Notes: generated by a model from the letters alone, not told the origin. Positions 55,502-64,000 are shown, numbered from the stretch's first letter. The stretch: DNA of 64,000 nucleotides from Oscillatoriales cyanobacterium (GCA_004292515.1 RDXB01000029.1:1-64000), one strand, 5' to 3'. Numbers and translations are program-made.

Positions 55502-58024
55502 ATGACTCAATTGCCACTGCCTAATTTTGTTCTGCGTCGCAGCTTGGGAACTTTAGAAACGTGGGGATTTGGTTTTAGTGGACTGTTGCTATGGCTGGGT
55601 ACTGCGCCAGCCATGAACGCTGCTTTGGGACCAGCGGCAATGTGGGTGTGGATGCCCGGGGCGATGATTGGGGTTTTACTCAATTTGCAAGTCAAACGCC
55701 TCGGTATGCACCATCCCGACATTTCAGGCGGCACGCCCAATTACATGACGATCTTGCTCGATCACTACCCATTACTGGCACGATATGGGGCGATCGGCTA
55801 CTGGTTGGGGTGGATTTCTGTGCCACCAATGAACGCCATTATTCTTACGAATCTCATCCAAGAAAATTTAGCCACGATTGGCTGGTCTTTCGACGTAATG
55901 CCATGGAGAGTTGGTTTCACTTTGTTGCCTTTTATCGTTGCCTTTAGCAATACAAGAACTATTGGAATCTTACATTCCTTTTTTGTTATTCCTGCCATTG
56001 GTTTCCTGGCAACTTTTTGTATCCAAGGTTTAGGTTGGCTAGCAACCTCCCCTCACGGCCCAGGACTTTTTCCCGAAAGTTTCTCAGGAGTTGGTGTGAT
56101 TGACTGGGCTAAGTGGTTTTTCATTGCGGTTTATGCTGTCTATGGCTGTGAAACTGCTTCTTCATTTGTCTCCGATAGCCGAAAACCCAGAAAAACCCTG
56201 GAGTGCTTGGGAGTCGCGGCAATCACTATTCCCTTGGTTTATGTGGTCGGGTCTTGGATCTTAGCCAAACTCGCCACTTCTGGAGAATTAGGTGATAGTG
56301 CCTATCTGAATTTGACAGCCGCAGCTCGACCGTTTTGGGGAAATGCTGCGTCGGGATTGGTGACCTTTCTGATTGCTTCGGGTTGCTTACTAAGCTCTGC
56401 AACGGCCGTTTCTAATTGCCCCCGCATTCTCTATCAACTTGCAAAAGATCGCCATTTACCAGCTCTATTTACGGTTGTTTCGCCTAGGGGGGTGATCGAA
56501 CCGAGCTTGGTTTTTACACTATTGATGAGCTTAGTTTGCTTAGTTTGGGGTGATATTGCGCGCGTTGTGATGGTTACGGGAACGGGCTACCTAGCCTCAA
56601 TGCTGGCGATTCATTGGGGACTGTGGTTACAACGTCATCGATCGGATTCATTGTGGCCACGTTGGTCTTTAGCTTTTTGCCTACTCGAAGCAGTGGTCTT
56701 AGTTGTTGGTGGAATTGCTTGGAGCTGGCAAGATTGGATTGTTGGGCTGCTATTGCCACTGGTTATTCTGGCGCTGGCAACGTTGGCTCCTTGCTTGCCC
56801 CTGGCGATTTTTAATTTAACCTGGTGGCAAAAACGCTATCGCCATCAGGCTAATGTACCCCGCAAGGATTGGGTTGTTTTTCAAGTTGTTACTCTATTGC
56901 TGTTGCTGTGTGGTGCAGTCACGATTGGTTGGTTTACCCGCGCTAGCCTCGCCAAGTTTGGCTTTGGCGATCATGGGGCAATCTTTAGTATTGTCCTCAT
57001 TACTGTTGCGTTTGTGGGTGTAGCGATCGCTGCTTGGACAACCCTTTCGCAAATGTCAGCTATTACAGAAGCGCGGGAGCAAATCGAACAAACCTTGCAA
57101 GAGCTGCAACAGACCCAATCGCAGTTAGTCCAAACCGAAAAAATGTCGAGTCTAGGTCAACTGGTGGCAGGTATTGCCCATGAAATCAATAATCCTGTGA
57201 ACTTTATCTATGGCAACCTAGAGCATATCCGCGAATACAATCGCGATTTGTTTCGAGTGCTTAATCTCTACCGACATTACTATCCGAATCCTCCCCAGGA
57301 GATTGTGGATGAAATAGAGCGTGTCGAAGTTGATTTTATGGAGTTGGACTCTGTAAAAATTCTGAATTCTATGAAGTTGGGAAGCGATCGCATTCGCGAA
57401 ATTGTCTTATCCCTGCGCAATTTTTCTCGACTGGATGAAGCTGAACTCAAAGCTGTCAATATACATGAGGGAATTGATAGTACGTTGATTATTTTGAAAC
57501 ATCGCTTAAAGGCAAAGGCGCACCGACCGGCGATCAAAGTGATTAAGCACTACTCAGATTTGCCGCCGGTTGAATGCTACCCCAGTCAGCTCAATCAAGT
57601 TGTCATGAATATTATTGGCAATGCGATCGATGCACTTGAGGAAGTAAGTGATAACCGATCCTATGATGATCTAGAAACTCATCCTAACGAAATCCATCTC
57701 TTTACATCTCTATTCACGGTTACGAACGAGCAGCAAATCGAAGTGCCCTGGGCTGAGATTGCGATCGCAGATAATGGCCCAGGCATTCCCCCAGAGATTC
57801 AACAGCGCATTTTTGATCCCTTTTTTACAACCAAACCCATTGGCAAAGGGACGGGGATGGGGATGTCGATTAGCTATCAAATCATTGCCCAAAAACATGG
57901 TGGGCAGATTGAGTGCGTTTCTAGTCCCCAGCAGGGCACAAAATTTGCGATTCGGATTCCACTGAAGCAGCCCACCCTGTCGGACAATGCCAACGCGATG
58001 CTTCCCACCGCAATCTACCGCTAG
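55502..58024 (+). CDS. amino-acid-permease/histidine-kinase fusion (transporter-like sensor)
   Basis: An 840-residue protein. Residues about 1-520 are an APC-superfamily transporter with some 12-14 hydrophobic helices: LGTLETWGFGFSGLLLWLGTAPAMNAALGPAAMWVWMPGAMIGVLLN at the start, then FFIAVYAVYGCETASSFVSDSRKPRKTL, a family-typical helix 6 region, and further helices up to AIFSIVLITVAFVGVAIAAW. A coiled linker (ITEAREQIEQTLQELQQTQSQLVQ) leads to a kinase: MSSLGQLVAGIAHEINNPVNFIYGNLEHI (His560), NQVVMNIIGNAIDALEE (N box), IADNGPGIP and GTGMGMSISYQIIAQKHGGQ. All kinase boxes are intact. A sensor of an amino acid or similar ligand by a transporter-like module is inferred. No regulator gene adjoins it. 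The ATG at 55502 is used; a GTG at 55490 is possible. Confidence 0.9.
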   Translation: MTQLPLPNFVLRRSLGTLETWGFGFSGLLLWLGTAPAMNAALGPAAMWVWMPGAMIGVLLNLQVKRLGMHHPDISGGTPNYMTILLDHYPLLARYGAIGYWLGWISVPPMNAIILTNLIQENLATIGWSFDVMPWRVGFTLLPFIVAFSNTRTIGILHSFFVIPAIGFLATFCIQGLGWLATSPHGPGLFPESFSGVGVIDWAKWFFIAVYAVYGCETASSFVSDSRKPRKTLECLGVAAITIPLVYVVGSWILAKLATSGELGDSAYLNLTAAARPFWGNAASGLVTFLIASGCLLSSATAVSNCPRILYQLAKDRHLPALFTVVSPRGVIEPSLVFTLLMSLVCLVWGDIARVVMVTGTGYLASMLAIHWGLWLQRHRSDSLWPRWSLAFCLLEAVVLVVGGIAWSWQDWIVGLLLPLVILALATLAPCLPLAIFNLTWWQKRYRHQANVPRKDWVVFQVVTLLLLLCGAVTIGWFTRASLAKFGFGDHGAIFSIVLITVAFVGVAIAAWTTLSQMSAITEAREQIEQTLQELQQTQSQLVQTEKMSSLGQLVAGIAHEINNPVNFIYGNLEHIREYNRDLFRVLNLYRHYYPNPPQEIVDEIERVEVDFMELDSVKILNSMKLGSDRIREIVLSLRNFSRLDEAELKAVNIHEGIDSTLIILKHRLKAKAHRPAIKVIKHYSDLPPVECYPSQLNQVVMNIIGNAIDALEEVSDNRSYDDLETHPNEIHLFTSLFTVTNEQQIEVPWAEIAIADNGPGIPPEIQQRIFDPFFTTKPIGKGTGMGMSISYQIIAQKHGGQIECVSSPQQGTKFAIRIPLKQPTLSDNANAMLPTAIYR

Positions 58025-58046
58025 GGACGAGAGGCTGGGGTCAGGT

Positions 58047-59063
58047 TTAGGGCTGGGGCCGCAGATAGGGAGACTGGATGGGAGCCAGCCGCTTTTGGTA
58101 CACCAGCGCTTGGTAGAGGGCGGCGGCGACATCAGCGCGGGTGGCCGGTCGCTGGCCATCTAGGCGATCGCGTTGGGGATAGTAAGTCACCAATGATGCG
58201 GCACTGGCTGCGGCAATTTTGGGCTTGGCCCAGTTGGCGAGGCTTGCACCATCGCGATAACGGGTTAGCTCACCCTGCATGGCTGTGGCATTCGCGGCGG
58301 GGAGCTTGAGGCCCGAAACCAAGGTGATGTACAGCTCTAGGCGCGAGACGGGTCGATCGGGCACAAACTGACCGTTAGGATAGCCCCGCATTAGCCCCAG
58401 TTCAACGGAGCGATCGACGGCTCCCTTGGCCCAATGCTGACTGCTCAGGTCGGGAAACGGTAGGGGCGATCGCACAATTGTGCCCACCCAAGCATCATGC
58501 AGGGTCGCAGCTAATTGGGCGCGGGTCACAGGCTCGTCCGGCTTGAAGGAGCCATTGTCAAATCCCGATAGCACCTGGTTGCGACGCAAACTATCCACAA
58601 ATGGAAAGGCCCAATGCGCGGTGTTCACATCACTGAAAGGGGCCGCGATCGGCTCGGGGGGCTTTTTTAGCTCGCGTTCCAAGCGCTCAAACGGATCGGG
58701 GCCAGGGGCAGGCGCTGCTAATTGCCCCTGGGCGGGCGGCTGGCCTAGGCCACTGGGGCGCGGGGGGGCGGCCGGCGCGATCGGCACGGCGCTGGACTGG
58801 GGCGTGGATGGTTTGGCCTTGGATGATGTGTAGGTGGCGATCGGGCTGGGGGAGGGGGCAATTGCCGGGGATTTGGCCGGGCTGGGTTGACCCACTGGTG
58901 GACTTGTAGCCCCCTGCCACCAACTCAGGCCGACTCGCCCTTGAGCGCGGCTCCACAACCAGCCCAATAGGCCACCAAACATCAGTATTGCCACCAACAC
59001 TGCGATCCACTCGTCATTGGTTTCCCGTGTCGATCGCGTTTGCTTATCCGGTAACTGAGACAC
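58047..59063 (-). CDS. membrane-anchored SLH-domain protein
   Basis: A 338-residue protein. A short cytoplasmic N-terminus and one transmembrane helix (about 19-38, WIAVLVAILMFGGLLGWLW) precede a long Pro/Ala-rich linker (about 55-125). Three S-layer homology domains follow: FSDVNTAHWAFPFVDSLRRNQVLSGFDNGSFKPDEPVTRAQLAATL; FPDLSSQHWAKGAVDRSVELGLMRGYPNGQFVPDRPVSRLELYITL; then NWAKPKIAAASAASLVTYYPQRDRLDGQRPATRADVAAALYQAL. In cyanobacteria SLH domains bind secondary wall polymer or peptidoglycan, so a link between the inner membrane and the wall is likely. Confidence 0.88.
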   Translation of the reverse strand: MSQLPDKQTRSTRETNDEWIAVLVAILMFGGLLGWLWSRAQGRVGLSWWQGATSPPVGQPSPAKSPAIAPSPSPIATYTSSKAKPSTPQSSAVPIAPAAPPRPSGLGQPPAQGQLAAPAPGPDPFERLERELKKPPEPIAAPFSDVNTAHWAFPFVDSLRRNQVLSGFDNGSFKPDEPVTRAQLAATLHDAWVGTIVRSPLPFPDLSSQHWAKGAVDRSVELGLMRGYPNGQFVPDRPVSRLELYITLVSGLKLPAANATAMQGELTRYRDGASLANWAKPKIAAASAASLVTYYPQRDRLDGQRPATRADVAAALYQALVYQKRLAPIQSPYLRPQP

Positions 59064-59564
59064 GCCCTACCTCCACCATGCAAAACTCCACCATGCAAAA
59101 CTCCCTCGTGCTGGGCTAGCGGGTCAGTCACGGGGGGGTAATCAAATTCAATCGCAATCTAATCGCAATTTAATCGCAACGCCAGGGGGTTAGGGCGTGT
59201 CGCCAATTCAGTTCATCAATCGAAAAGATCAACGAGTCAGGCTGATGCATCGTCGATTTCCCTGATCCCAACCCCTATCCCAAGCCGGGAGATGGGCTAA
59301 TCTGGCTCCCCTTCGCCCTTTTTGGGAGCAGAGGCTGGGGGATGAGGGCAACCCGGATTGAACTGCAATCCAAGGGTTTTGGGTATTTGTTTGGGTATTT
59401 TGTTGGGCACTTGACGACAGCCCCTAAACGGCGTGAGTGCTGGAACGATCGGCCGGCTGACCCGCTGGTGCTAGTGTTTGGCTGGAGTGTTTGGCTGGAG
59501 TGTAGCCTTGGAATAATTTGCGATCGCCCGCCAATTGAAGACGATCGCCCTCAAGGCAGCCACA

Positions 59565-59732
59565 ATGGAACGAATAGCAGCCCAGATTGCGACTGAGGGC
59601 GGGGCAAACTGGTCTTGTTCGGTCGAAATGTATCAGAGACTACAACGAATCAATTACGATGTCCGAGATTGTAGTCCTGCAAGGAGAAACCTGAATCAGG
59701 GTAGACCAGTCGGGGTCTGCTGGAAGGGTTAA
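59565..59732 (+). CDS. doubtful small ORF upstream of ntcA
   Basis: A 55-codon open frame with ATG at 59565 and AAGG 8 bases upstream. No family match. It covers the NtcA site and the GACTACAA/TTGTAGTC hairpin, which argues that this stretch is really the ntcA leader. The larger gap 59064-59886 also contains a 16-bp direct duplication (CTCCACCATGCAAAA, about 59070-59103), three TAATCGCAA-type repeats (about 59134-59180) and a lone repeat end AGGGCGTGTCGCC (59192). Confidence 0.2.
   Translation: MERIAAQIATEGGANWSCSVEMYQRLQRINYDVRDCSPARRNLNQGRPVGVCWKG
59630..59643. promoter_or_regulatory. NtcA-binding site upstream of ntcA
   Basis: GTATCAGAGACTAC fits GTA-N8-TAC exactly, 244 bases before the ntcA ATG. 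A TAN3T box (TACGAT) follows but only 11 bases downstream, closer than the usual 22, so direct class II activation from this box is not certain. GACTACAA (59638-59645) is also perfectly repeated inverted as TTGTAGTC (59669-59676). Confidence 0.65.
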
Positions 59733-59886
59733 TCAATAGCATTCCTGTTGCGGAGTTCTGCGGCATGGGGCTGATTAGAGCATTGGGCTAACCATTGCCG
59801 GTGCTTTGAGCGCTCCAAAAATTGTGCGCGGGGCGATCGCGGTTGATATAACGTTCTTGAGTAGTTTGGCAGTTCGACCCAGCGAG

Positions 59887-60558
59887 ATGCCCTTATCAGC
59901 AGACAAGCCTTTAGCAGCAGTGTTCCGCCAGTTGAGCGGAGACTCATTCTCGCCACCTACGGAGCGATTCGATCGGGGGAAGACGATCTTTTTCCCCGGC
60001 GACCCAGCGGAACGGGTCTATTTTTTGGTGAAAGGGGCGGTGAAGCTCTCGCGAGTTTACGAAGCCGGTGAAGAAATTACAGTGGCCCTGTTGCGCGAAA
60101 ATACCGTGTTTGGCGTGTTGTCGCTGCTGACGGGCAATCGCTCAGACCGGTTTTATCATGCGGTGGCCTTTACGCCGGTTGAGTTGCTGTCAGTACCGAT
60201 CGATCGGGTTGAAAAGGCGCTCAAGGAAGATCCAGAACTGGCGATGGTGATGCTTCAGGGCTTGTCATCGCGGATTTTGCAAACGGAAATGATGATTGAA
60301 ACCTTGGCCCACCGGGATATGGGGTCGCGGTTGGTCAGTTTTCTGCTGATTTTGTGTCGTGATTTTGGCGTGCCGAGCGCGGAGGGGATCACGATCGACC
60401 TGAAGCTGTCGCACCAGGCAATTGCGGAGGCGATCGGCTCCACGCGGGTGACGGTGACTCGGCTGCTGGGTGATTTGCGCGATCGCAAAGCCATCTCGAT
60501 CCACAAGAAAAAAATCACGGTGCATAACCCCGTCAGCCTGGGCAATCAATTTACCTAG
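59887..60558 (+). CDS. ntcA: global nitrogen regulator NtcA
   Basis: The Crp-family activator of nitrogen assimilation genes, sensing 2-oxoglutarate. It has 223 residues, the family length, from the ATG at 59887. It is nearly identical to known NtcA over [98 protein letters not shown] and the helix-turn-helix [29 protein letters not shown] perfect NtcA site lies upstream, so autoregulation is likely. The DUF3084 gene follows, as in many cyanobacteria. Confidence 0.98.
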   Translation: MPLSADKPLAAVFRQLSGDSFSPPTERFDRGKTIFFPGDPAERVYFLVKGAVKLSRVYEAGEEITVALLRENTVFGVLSLLTGNRSDRFYHAVAFTPVELLSVPIDRVEKALKEDPELAMVMLQGLSSRILQTEMMIETLAHRDMGSRLVSFLLILCRDFGVPSAEGITIDLKLSHQAIAEAIGSTRVTVTRLLGDLRDRKAISIHKKKITVHNPVSLGNQFT

Positions 60559-60714
60559 GGTTGACTGAGGACGTTTGCAAGGACATTTGCGCTGAATCCC
60601 TAGATGCTGGATTTGGATTCAAATCTTTGGAGCTGGTCAACTGTCGAAGTTGCTCCCCTGTCTGGGCGCGATCCATGCGCTATGGCAGCGACATCTTAGC
60701 GATCGCGGGAGGCG

Positions 60715-62169
60715 ATGACGATCGGGTACGTACTAATTTTGCTGGCTACGTTGGTGCTGGGTGGGGCGATCGCGACGATGGGCGATCGGCTGGGCACGCG
60801 CGTGGGCAAGGCCCGCTTGAGTTTGTTTAACCTGCGACCCCGCCAAACGGCCACGCTGGTGACGATCGTGACGGGTAGCCTGATTTCGGCTTCCACCTTG
60901 GGGTTGCTGTTTTTGGCGGGCCTTTTTGAGCTAGAAGAAATCCAAACCCGCCTGGGCCGCGCCCGCCGCGAACTGGATCAATCCCGCATTCAGCAGGAAC
61001 AAGCTAAGGCTGAGTTGAGCCGGATCGATCGATCCCTGCAAGCGGCGATCGCCCGCCAAACGGCCACCCAAGGCCGACTGAACAAGGCCCAAAAGCGCCT
61101 TGTCCAGGCCGATAAGCAATTTCGCCTGGCCAGAACCCAACTTGCCCAAGTCTCAAAACGAGCACGCCAACTCCTAAGCGACATTAAATCTTTGCAGGGC
61201 GAGCGGTTGCGGCTCCAGGGAGATTTGTCGCGCCTGGGCAATGAAAACCGGCAGCTTGTGGGCGATCGCTCCCGGTTGTTGGGGGAACGATCGGCACTCG
61301 ATCGCCAAAATCAAACCCTAATTGTCCAAAATCGCGATCGCACGGCTCAAATCCGCGATCGGGAACAGCGCCTCAAAACCATTGAGACCCGATTGAACGA
61401 TGCGAATCAGCGCTTTCAAACGGCCCAGTCGGAATTGCAAGAGCTTGAAGGATCTGTGCGCCGCCTCGAACGAGAATCCCAGGCCCTGCGTGAAGGCAAC
61501 GTGGCCCTGCGACGGGGTGAAGTGCTGGCCGCCGCCACGATCCAGATTCCCTCGCCGGAGTTGGCCCAATCGGCGATTAACCAACTGCTGCTGGTTGGCA
61601 ACCGCACCGCGATCGAACGGACACGCCCCGGCATCACTCCCAACGCCCAAGTGATTGGTCTGTCGCGGGGCGATGTGGAACGGGCGATCGCCCAAGTTCG
61701 GGATGGCCGAGCTTATTACGTGCAGGTAATCTCCAGCGCCAATTATCTGATTGGTGAAGATCCGCCGATTCGGGTGGTGCTGGAAGTCGTTCCCAATCAA
61801 GTGCTGTTTTCGGCCCAGGAAATCCTGGCCGTGGCCACGATCGACCCTTCCGCCCTAACGCAGGATGAATTGCGCGATCGCCTAGAGCTGTTGCTGGGTC
61901 AGGCCCAGTTCCGGGCCCAGCGGGCCGGGGTGGCCGCCGAGGGTTTCCGAGTGGAAAATGTGCCAGGGCTAATTCAGTTTGTGCGCTGGCTAGAGCAGCA
62001 GCCGGGGCCGTTGGAGGTGCAAGCCGTTGCCGCTAGGGATATCAAAACCGCCGGCCCCCTGTCGTTGTCGTTTGTGGCCATCCGCAACGGTCAGGTGCTC
62101 TATCAAATCGAGCCGTTGCCCAATGCCCCACGCGAATCGCAGCGATCGCGCCCGCGTGAAAACGGTTAA
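60715..62169 (+). CDS. DUF3084 coiled-coil membrane protein
   Basis: A 484-residue protein with two N-terminal transmembrane helices (about 2-24 and 47-69) and between them GDRLGTRVGKARLSLFNLRPRQTATLVTI, the hallmark of the DUF3084 family. A long coiled coil follows (about 75-265), then a globular C-terminal domain (ATIQIPSPELAQSAINQLLLVGNRTAIERT ... YYVQVISSANYLIGEDPPIRVVLEVVPN). The function is unknown. It follows ntcA by 156 bases on the same strand, a conserved neighbourhood in cyanobacteria. A strong GGGAGG site precedes the ATG. A short tandem run (AAATCAGCTAAATCAAGTCAGCTAAATCA) follows its stop. Confidence 0.93.
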   Translation: MTIGYVLILLATLVLGGAIATMGDRLGTRVGKARLSLFNLRPRQTATLVTIVTGSLISASTLGLLFLAGLFELEEIQTRLGRARRELDQSRIQQEQAKAELSRIDRSLQAAIARQTATQGRLNKAQKRLVQADKQFRLARTQLAQVSKRARQLLSDIKSLQGERLRLQGDLSRLGNENRQLVGDRSRLLGERSALDRQNQTLIVQNRDRTAQIRDREQRLKTIETRLNDANQRFQTAQSELQELEGSVRRLERESQALREGNVALRRGEVLAAATIQIPSPELAQSAINQLLLVGNRTAIERTRPGITPNAQVIGLSRGDVERAIAQVRDGRAYYVQVISSANYLIGEDPPIRVVLEVVPNQVLFSAQEILAVATIDPSALTQDELRDRLELLLGQAQFRAQRAGVAAEGFRVENVPGLIQFVRWLEQQPGPLEVQAVAARDIKTAGPLSLSFVAIRNGQVLYQIEPLPNAPRESQRSRPRENG

Positions 62170-62197
62170 GTCAATTAAATCAGCTAAATCAAGTCAG

Positions 62198-63430
62198 CTA
62201 AATCAACGGTTCAATCAACAACAACTGGACTTCGCTCCCGGCGGCCACTGTGCTAACTCCTTGGGGAATGCGGGCCAGGGCAGTGGTACCGGCCAAATTG
62301 ATCAAGTTGCCCGAGCTGTGGCTGCCGTGGGCCAGTGTGAAGGCTAGTTGGCCATCAACCACCCGCCATTGTCCCCAAAGGTAGGTTTCGCGCCGGCCGG
62401 CTCCCGACAAGTCCTGGAGCGATCGCGCCGTCAGCCATTGGGCCCCGTGCGGGCCCGATCGCCCCGACAGTTTCCGCAGCATGGGAGCCACAAACCGCCA
62501 ACAACCGACCAAGGCCGAAACGGGATTTCCCGGCAAGCCCCCATAGACTTTGGGGCCAAACGTGGCCAGGGTCAGGGGTTTACCCGGTCGCACCGCCACG
62601 GATTTGACATGAATTTCGCCGCCCAACTCTGCCAAGACCGCATCCACATAGTCGTAGTCGCCCACGGACACGCCACCCGTGGACAGCACCAAATCGGCTT
62701 GGGCGATCGCTTGGGCAATGGCGGCTTTTAGGGCGGCGCGATCGTCCGGCACCACACCCAGGGCGATCGGCTCTGCGCCCATTTGTCGCAAAAAGGCGAT
62801 CAGGGCGTATTGATTGGAATCGACAATTTGCCCCGGCTGCAAGGGTTGATCGATCGTGCCCAGCTCATCACCCGTGGAAAACACCGCCACGCGGGGCCGC
62901 CGCACAACGGTGACGCGATCGCACTGGGCCGCCGCCAACGCCGCCAATTCAGCGGGGCCGATGGCCAAGCCAGCGGGCAAAATTTGATCGCCCGCTCGAC
63001 AAAACGTACCCTTAGCCCGCACAAACTCCCCAAGGGCCGGCTGGCTCAACACCTTCACGCGATCGGGCCCGGCCGGTTCCGTGTCCTCTTGGATCGCGAT
63101 CGCATCGGCCCCCAGTGGCAGCATCGCCCCAGTGAAAATCCGCGCCGCCTGGCCAGGGCCCAAGGTCTGCTGAGGAGCCACCCCCGCCGGAATAATTTCA
63201 ATCACCTGCAATTCTGCGGGCCCTTGGGCCAGGTCAGCCTGACGCACCGCGTAGCCGTCCATGGCCGAGTTGTCCCAGTGGGGAAAGTCCAAGCGCGATC
63301 GCACGGGTTCCGCTAGCACCCGCCCGAGCGCATCTAGGGTGGCGATCGATTCAGAGTCGGTCAGCGGCGGTGTGATTCGGAGGGCGATCGCTTCGGCTTC
63401 TTGGGCGGAAATCATGGGTGGGTTAGACAT
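62198..63430 (-). CDS. moeA: molybdopterin molybdenumtransferase MoeA
   Basis: Inserts molybdate into adenylylated molybdopterin in molybdenum cofactor synthesis; the cofactor serves enzymes such as nitrate reductase. It has 410 residues. Motifs: ALGRVLAEPVRSRLDFPHWDNSAMDGYAV, GAMLPLGADAIAIQEDT, RVAVFSTGDELGTIDQPLQPGQIVDSN, DLVLSTGGVSVGDYDYVDAVL, and VRPGKPLTLATFGPKVYGGLPGNPVSALVG. The order and length are normal. It is convergent with the DUF3084 gene and divergent from xseB; no other mo- genes are close. Confidence 0.95.
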   Translation of the reverse strand: MSNPPMISAQEAEAIALRITPPLTDSESIATLDALGRVLAEPVRSRLDFPHWDNSAMDGYAVRQADLAQGPAELQVIEIIPAGVAPQQTLGPGQAARIFTGAMLPLGADAIAIQEDTEPAGPDRVKVLSQPALGEFVRAKGTFCRAGDQILPAGLAIGPAELAALAAAQCDRVTVVRRPRVAVFSTGDELGTIDQPLQPGQIVDSNQYALIAFLRQMGAEPIALGVVPDDRAALKAAIAQAIAQADLVLSTGGVSVGDYDYVDAVLAELGGEIHVKSVAVRPGKPLTLATFGPKVYGGLPGNPVSALVGCWRFVAPMLRKLSGRSGPHGAQWLTARSLQDLSGAGRRETYLWGQWRVVDGQLAFTLAHGSHSSGNLINLAGTTALARIPQGVSTVAAGSEVQLLLIEPLI

Positions 63431-63547
63431 AGGGAGCGATCGTCAGTCTAAAACCCCCGGCCCGTTGCCACAAATCCCACAATGGGCGATCGCCACCCGC
63501 ACGCCTCCAACCCTGACCGCCTCAGCAGAATGCGATATCGTTGGGGG

Positions 63548-63567
63548 CAAGGGGTTTAAACCCCTTA
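63548..63567. repeat. dispersed 20-bp palindrome, variant copy
   Basis: CAAGGGGTTTAAACCCCTTA, in which a compensatory pair (C/G to T/A) keeps the palindrome. It is in the intergenic region between moeA and xseB. Confidence 0.65.
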
Positions 63568-63611
63568 TCTATGATTGTGATCTGTTACCTGCTCGCTATT
63601 GCTTTTTGATC

Positions 63612-63857
63612 ATGCCCCGCACCAAAGCCCAACCCCCCAACCCCGAAATTCCAGCCGATTGGCGCTACGAAACGGCCCTGGGGGAAGTGGAGGCGATCGT
63701 GCGGCAACTGGAAGCCGGCAATTTGGATCTGGACTCGGCGTTCGATCAGTTCACGATCGCCGTTGCTCGCCTCCAGCAGTGCGATCGCTTCCTGCGCGAT
63801 CGACAGGCTCAAGTGAGTTTGGCGATCGAGACCTTGGATAATTTCGATCTGGAATAG
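63612..63857 (+). CDS. xseB: exodeoxyribonuclease VII small subunit
   Basis: An 81-residue protein that binds the large subunit XseA in degrading single-stranded DNA. The sequence YETALGEVEAIVRQLEAGNLDLDSAFDQFTIAVARLQQCDRFLRDRQAQV fits the family signature (xxLExIVxxLExGxxxLexslxxyexGxxLxxxCxxxLxxAE...). The open frame extends far upstream, but the ATG at 63612 (MPRTKAQ) gives the family length of about 80 residues. xseA is not in the window. Confidence 0.9.
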   Translation: MPRTKAQPPNPEIPADWRYETALGEVEAIVRQLEAGNLDLDSAFDQFTIAVARLQQCDRFLRDRQAQVSLAIETLDNFDLE

Positions 63858-63943
63858 GCGAGGTATTCCAGATCTCAAGATTTCTCATTTAAAAATCTAG
63901 GCGAGCAAGGACGCGCGGTGGTGCGCCCCCACGGTCTTTAACT

Positions 63944-64000
63944 TTAAGCCTGCCATTGTTGGAGTAACCAAGCGCTAACTTGGCCATGGTCAGCCTCGCG
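63944..64000 (-). CDS. 3' end of a gene running off the window
   Basis: The minus strand from the edge reads READHGQVSAWLLQQWQA and then TAA at 63944-63946: a sensible protein C-terminus, convergent with xseB. Only 18 residues are visible, so no function can be given and a chance open frame cannot be excluded. Confidence 0.3.
   Translation of the reverse strand, partial: READHGQVSAWLLQQWQA

Noticed and set aside
59600..59735. Possible small RNA (Yfr-like) upstream of ntcA.
   Set aside because: The inverted repeat suggests structure, but I find none of the sequence motifs of known cyanobacterial small RNAs, and the NtcA site explains much of it.

Overview
The window is chromosomal DNA of a cyanobacterium. 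The evidence is the very dense HIP1 octamer GCGATCGC (and CGATCG relatives) inside genes, a high-light-inducible protein gene, the nitrogen regulator NtcA followed by a DUF3084 gene, and the cyanobacterial set of PilMNOQ proteins. I cannot name the genus from sequence alone. Most of the window is housekeeping, with small accessory genes and many short repeats between them.

Layout. 1-2088: a block of palindromic repeats, a small secreted protein and a GT-A type glycosyltransferase. 2089-7480 (minus): the type IV pilus genes pilM-pilN-pilO-pilQ. 7728-12567: a Tat/lipoprotein solute-binding protein, ilvC (minus) and an RTX/Calx-beta protein. 12582-16818 (minus): thyX interrupted by an HNH-containing intein, dcd, a CobO-like protein with a broken P-loop and a single-domain receiver. 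16888-26783 (minus): an unusual OmpR-type regulator with an Hpt domain, murE preceded by a 16-bp tandem repeat array, a glutaredoxin-like gene, an AddB/RecB-like nuclease, a TPR protein, an inositol-phosphatase-family gene and tRNA-Ser(CGA). 27139-32383: a lone DppB-type permease, a Crp-family regulator and sbcC (minus). 33180-39750: a papain-fold protease with a long acidic repeat tail, fni, an hli gene, a two-domain QueD-like protein, a YbjQ protein, two unknown coiled-coil genes and a cupin. 40078-46053: NAD metabolism (pncB, nadD, an NrtR-like Nudix regulator, nadE). 46186-52075: an SmtA-like metallothionein with an SmtB-type operator, an oxidoreductase and two glycosyltransferases (one SPINDLY/GT41 type). 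52139-58024: an SPFH lipoprotein, a histidine kinase, and an amino-acid-permease/histidine-kinase fusion. 58047-64000: an SLH protein, ntcA, DUF3084, moeA (minus), xseB and the end of one more gene.

How genes connect. pncB, nadD and the NrtR-like gene are packed head to tail and nadE follows about 1.4 kb later, so niacin salvage, the adenylyl transfer, the amidation and a probable NAD(P)-sensing regulator sit together. thyX and dcd are neighbours in dTTP supply. ntcA has a perfect GTA-N8-TAC site in its leader, consistent with autoregulation.

Most unusual points: the permease-kinase fusion; the acidic-tailed C1 protease; the intein inside the ThyX signature motif; the regulator that joins receiver, winged helix and Hpt; the tandem PTPS protein with a dead first domain; and several families of palindromic or MITE-like repeats together with a striking number of short tandem duplications placed right at gene ends. 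Start sites were chosen by Shine-Dalgarno match and family length; no database search was possible, so family names rest on motifs I can read.
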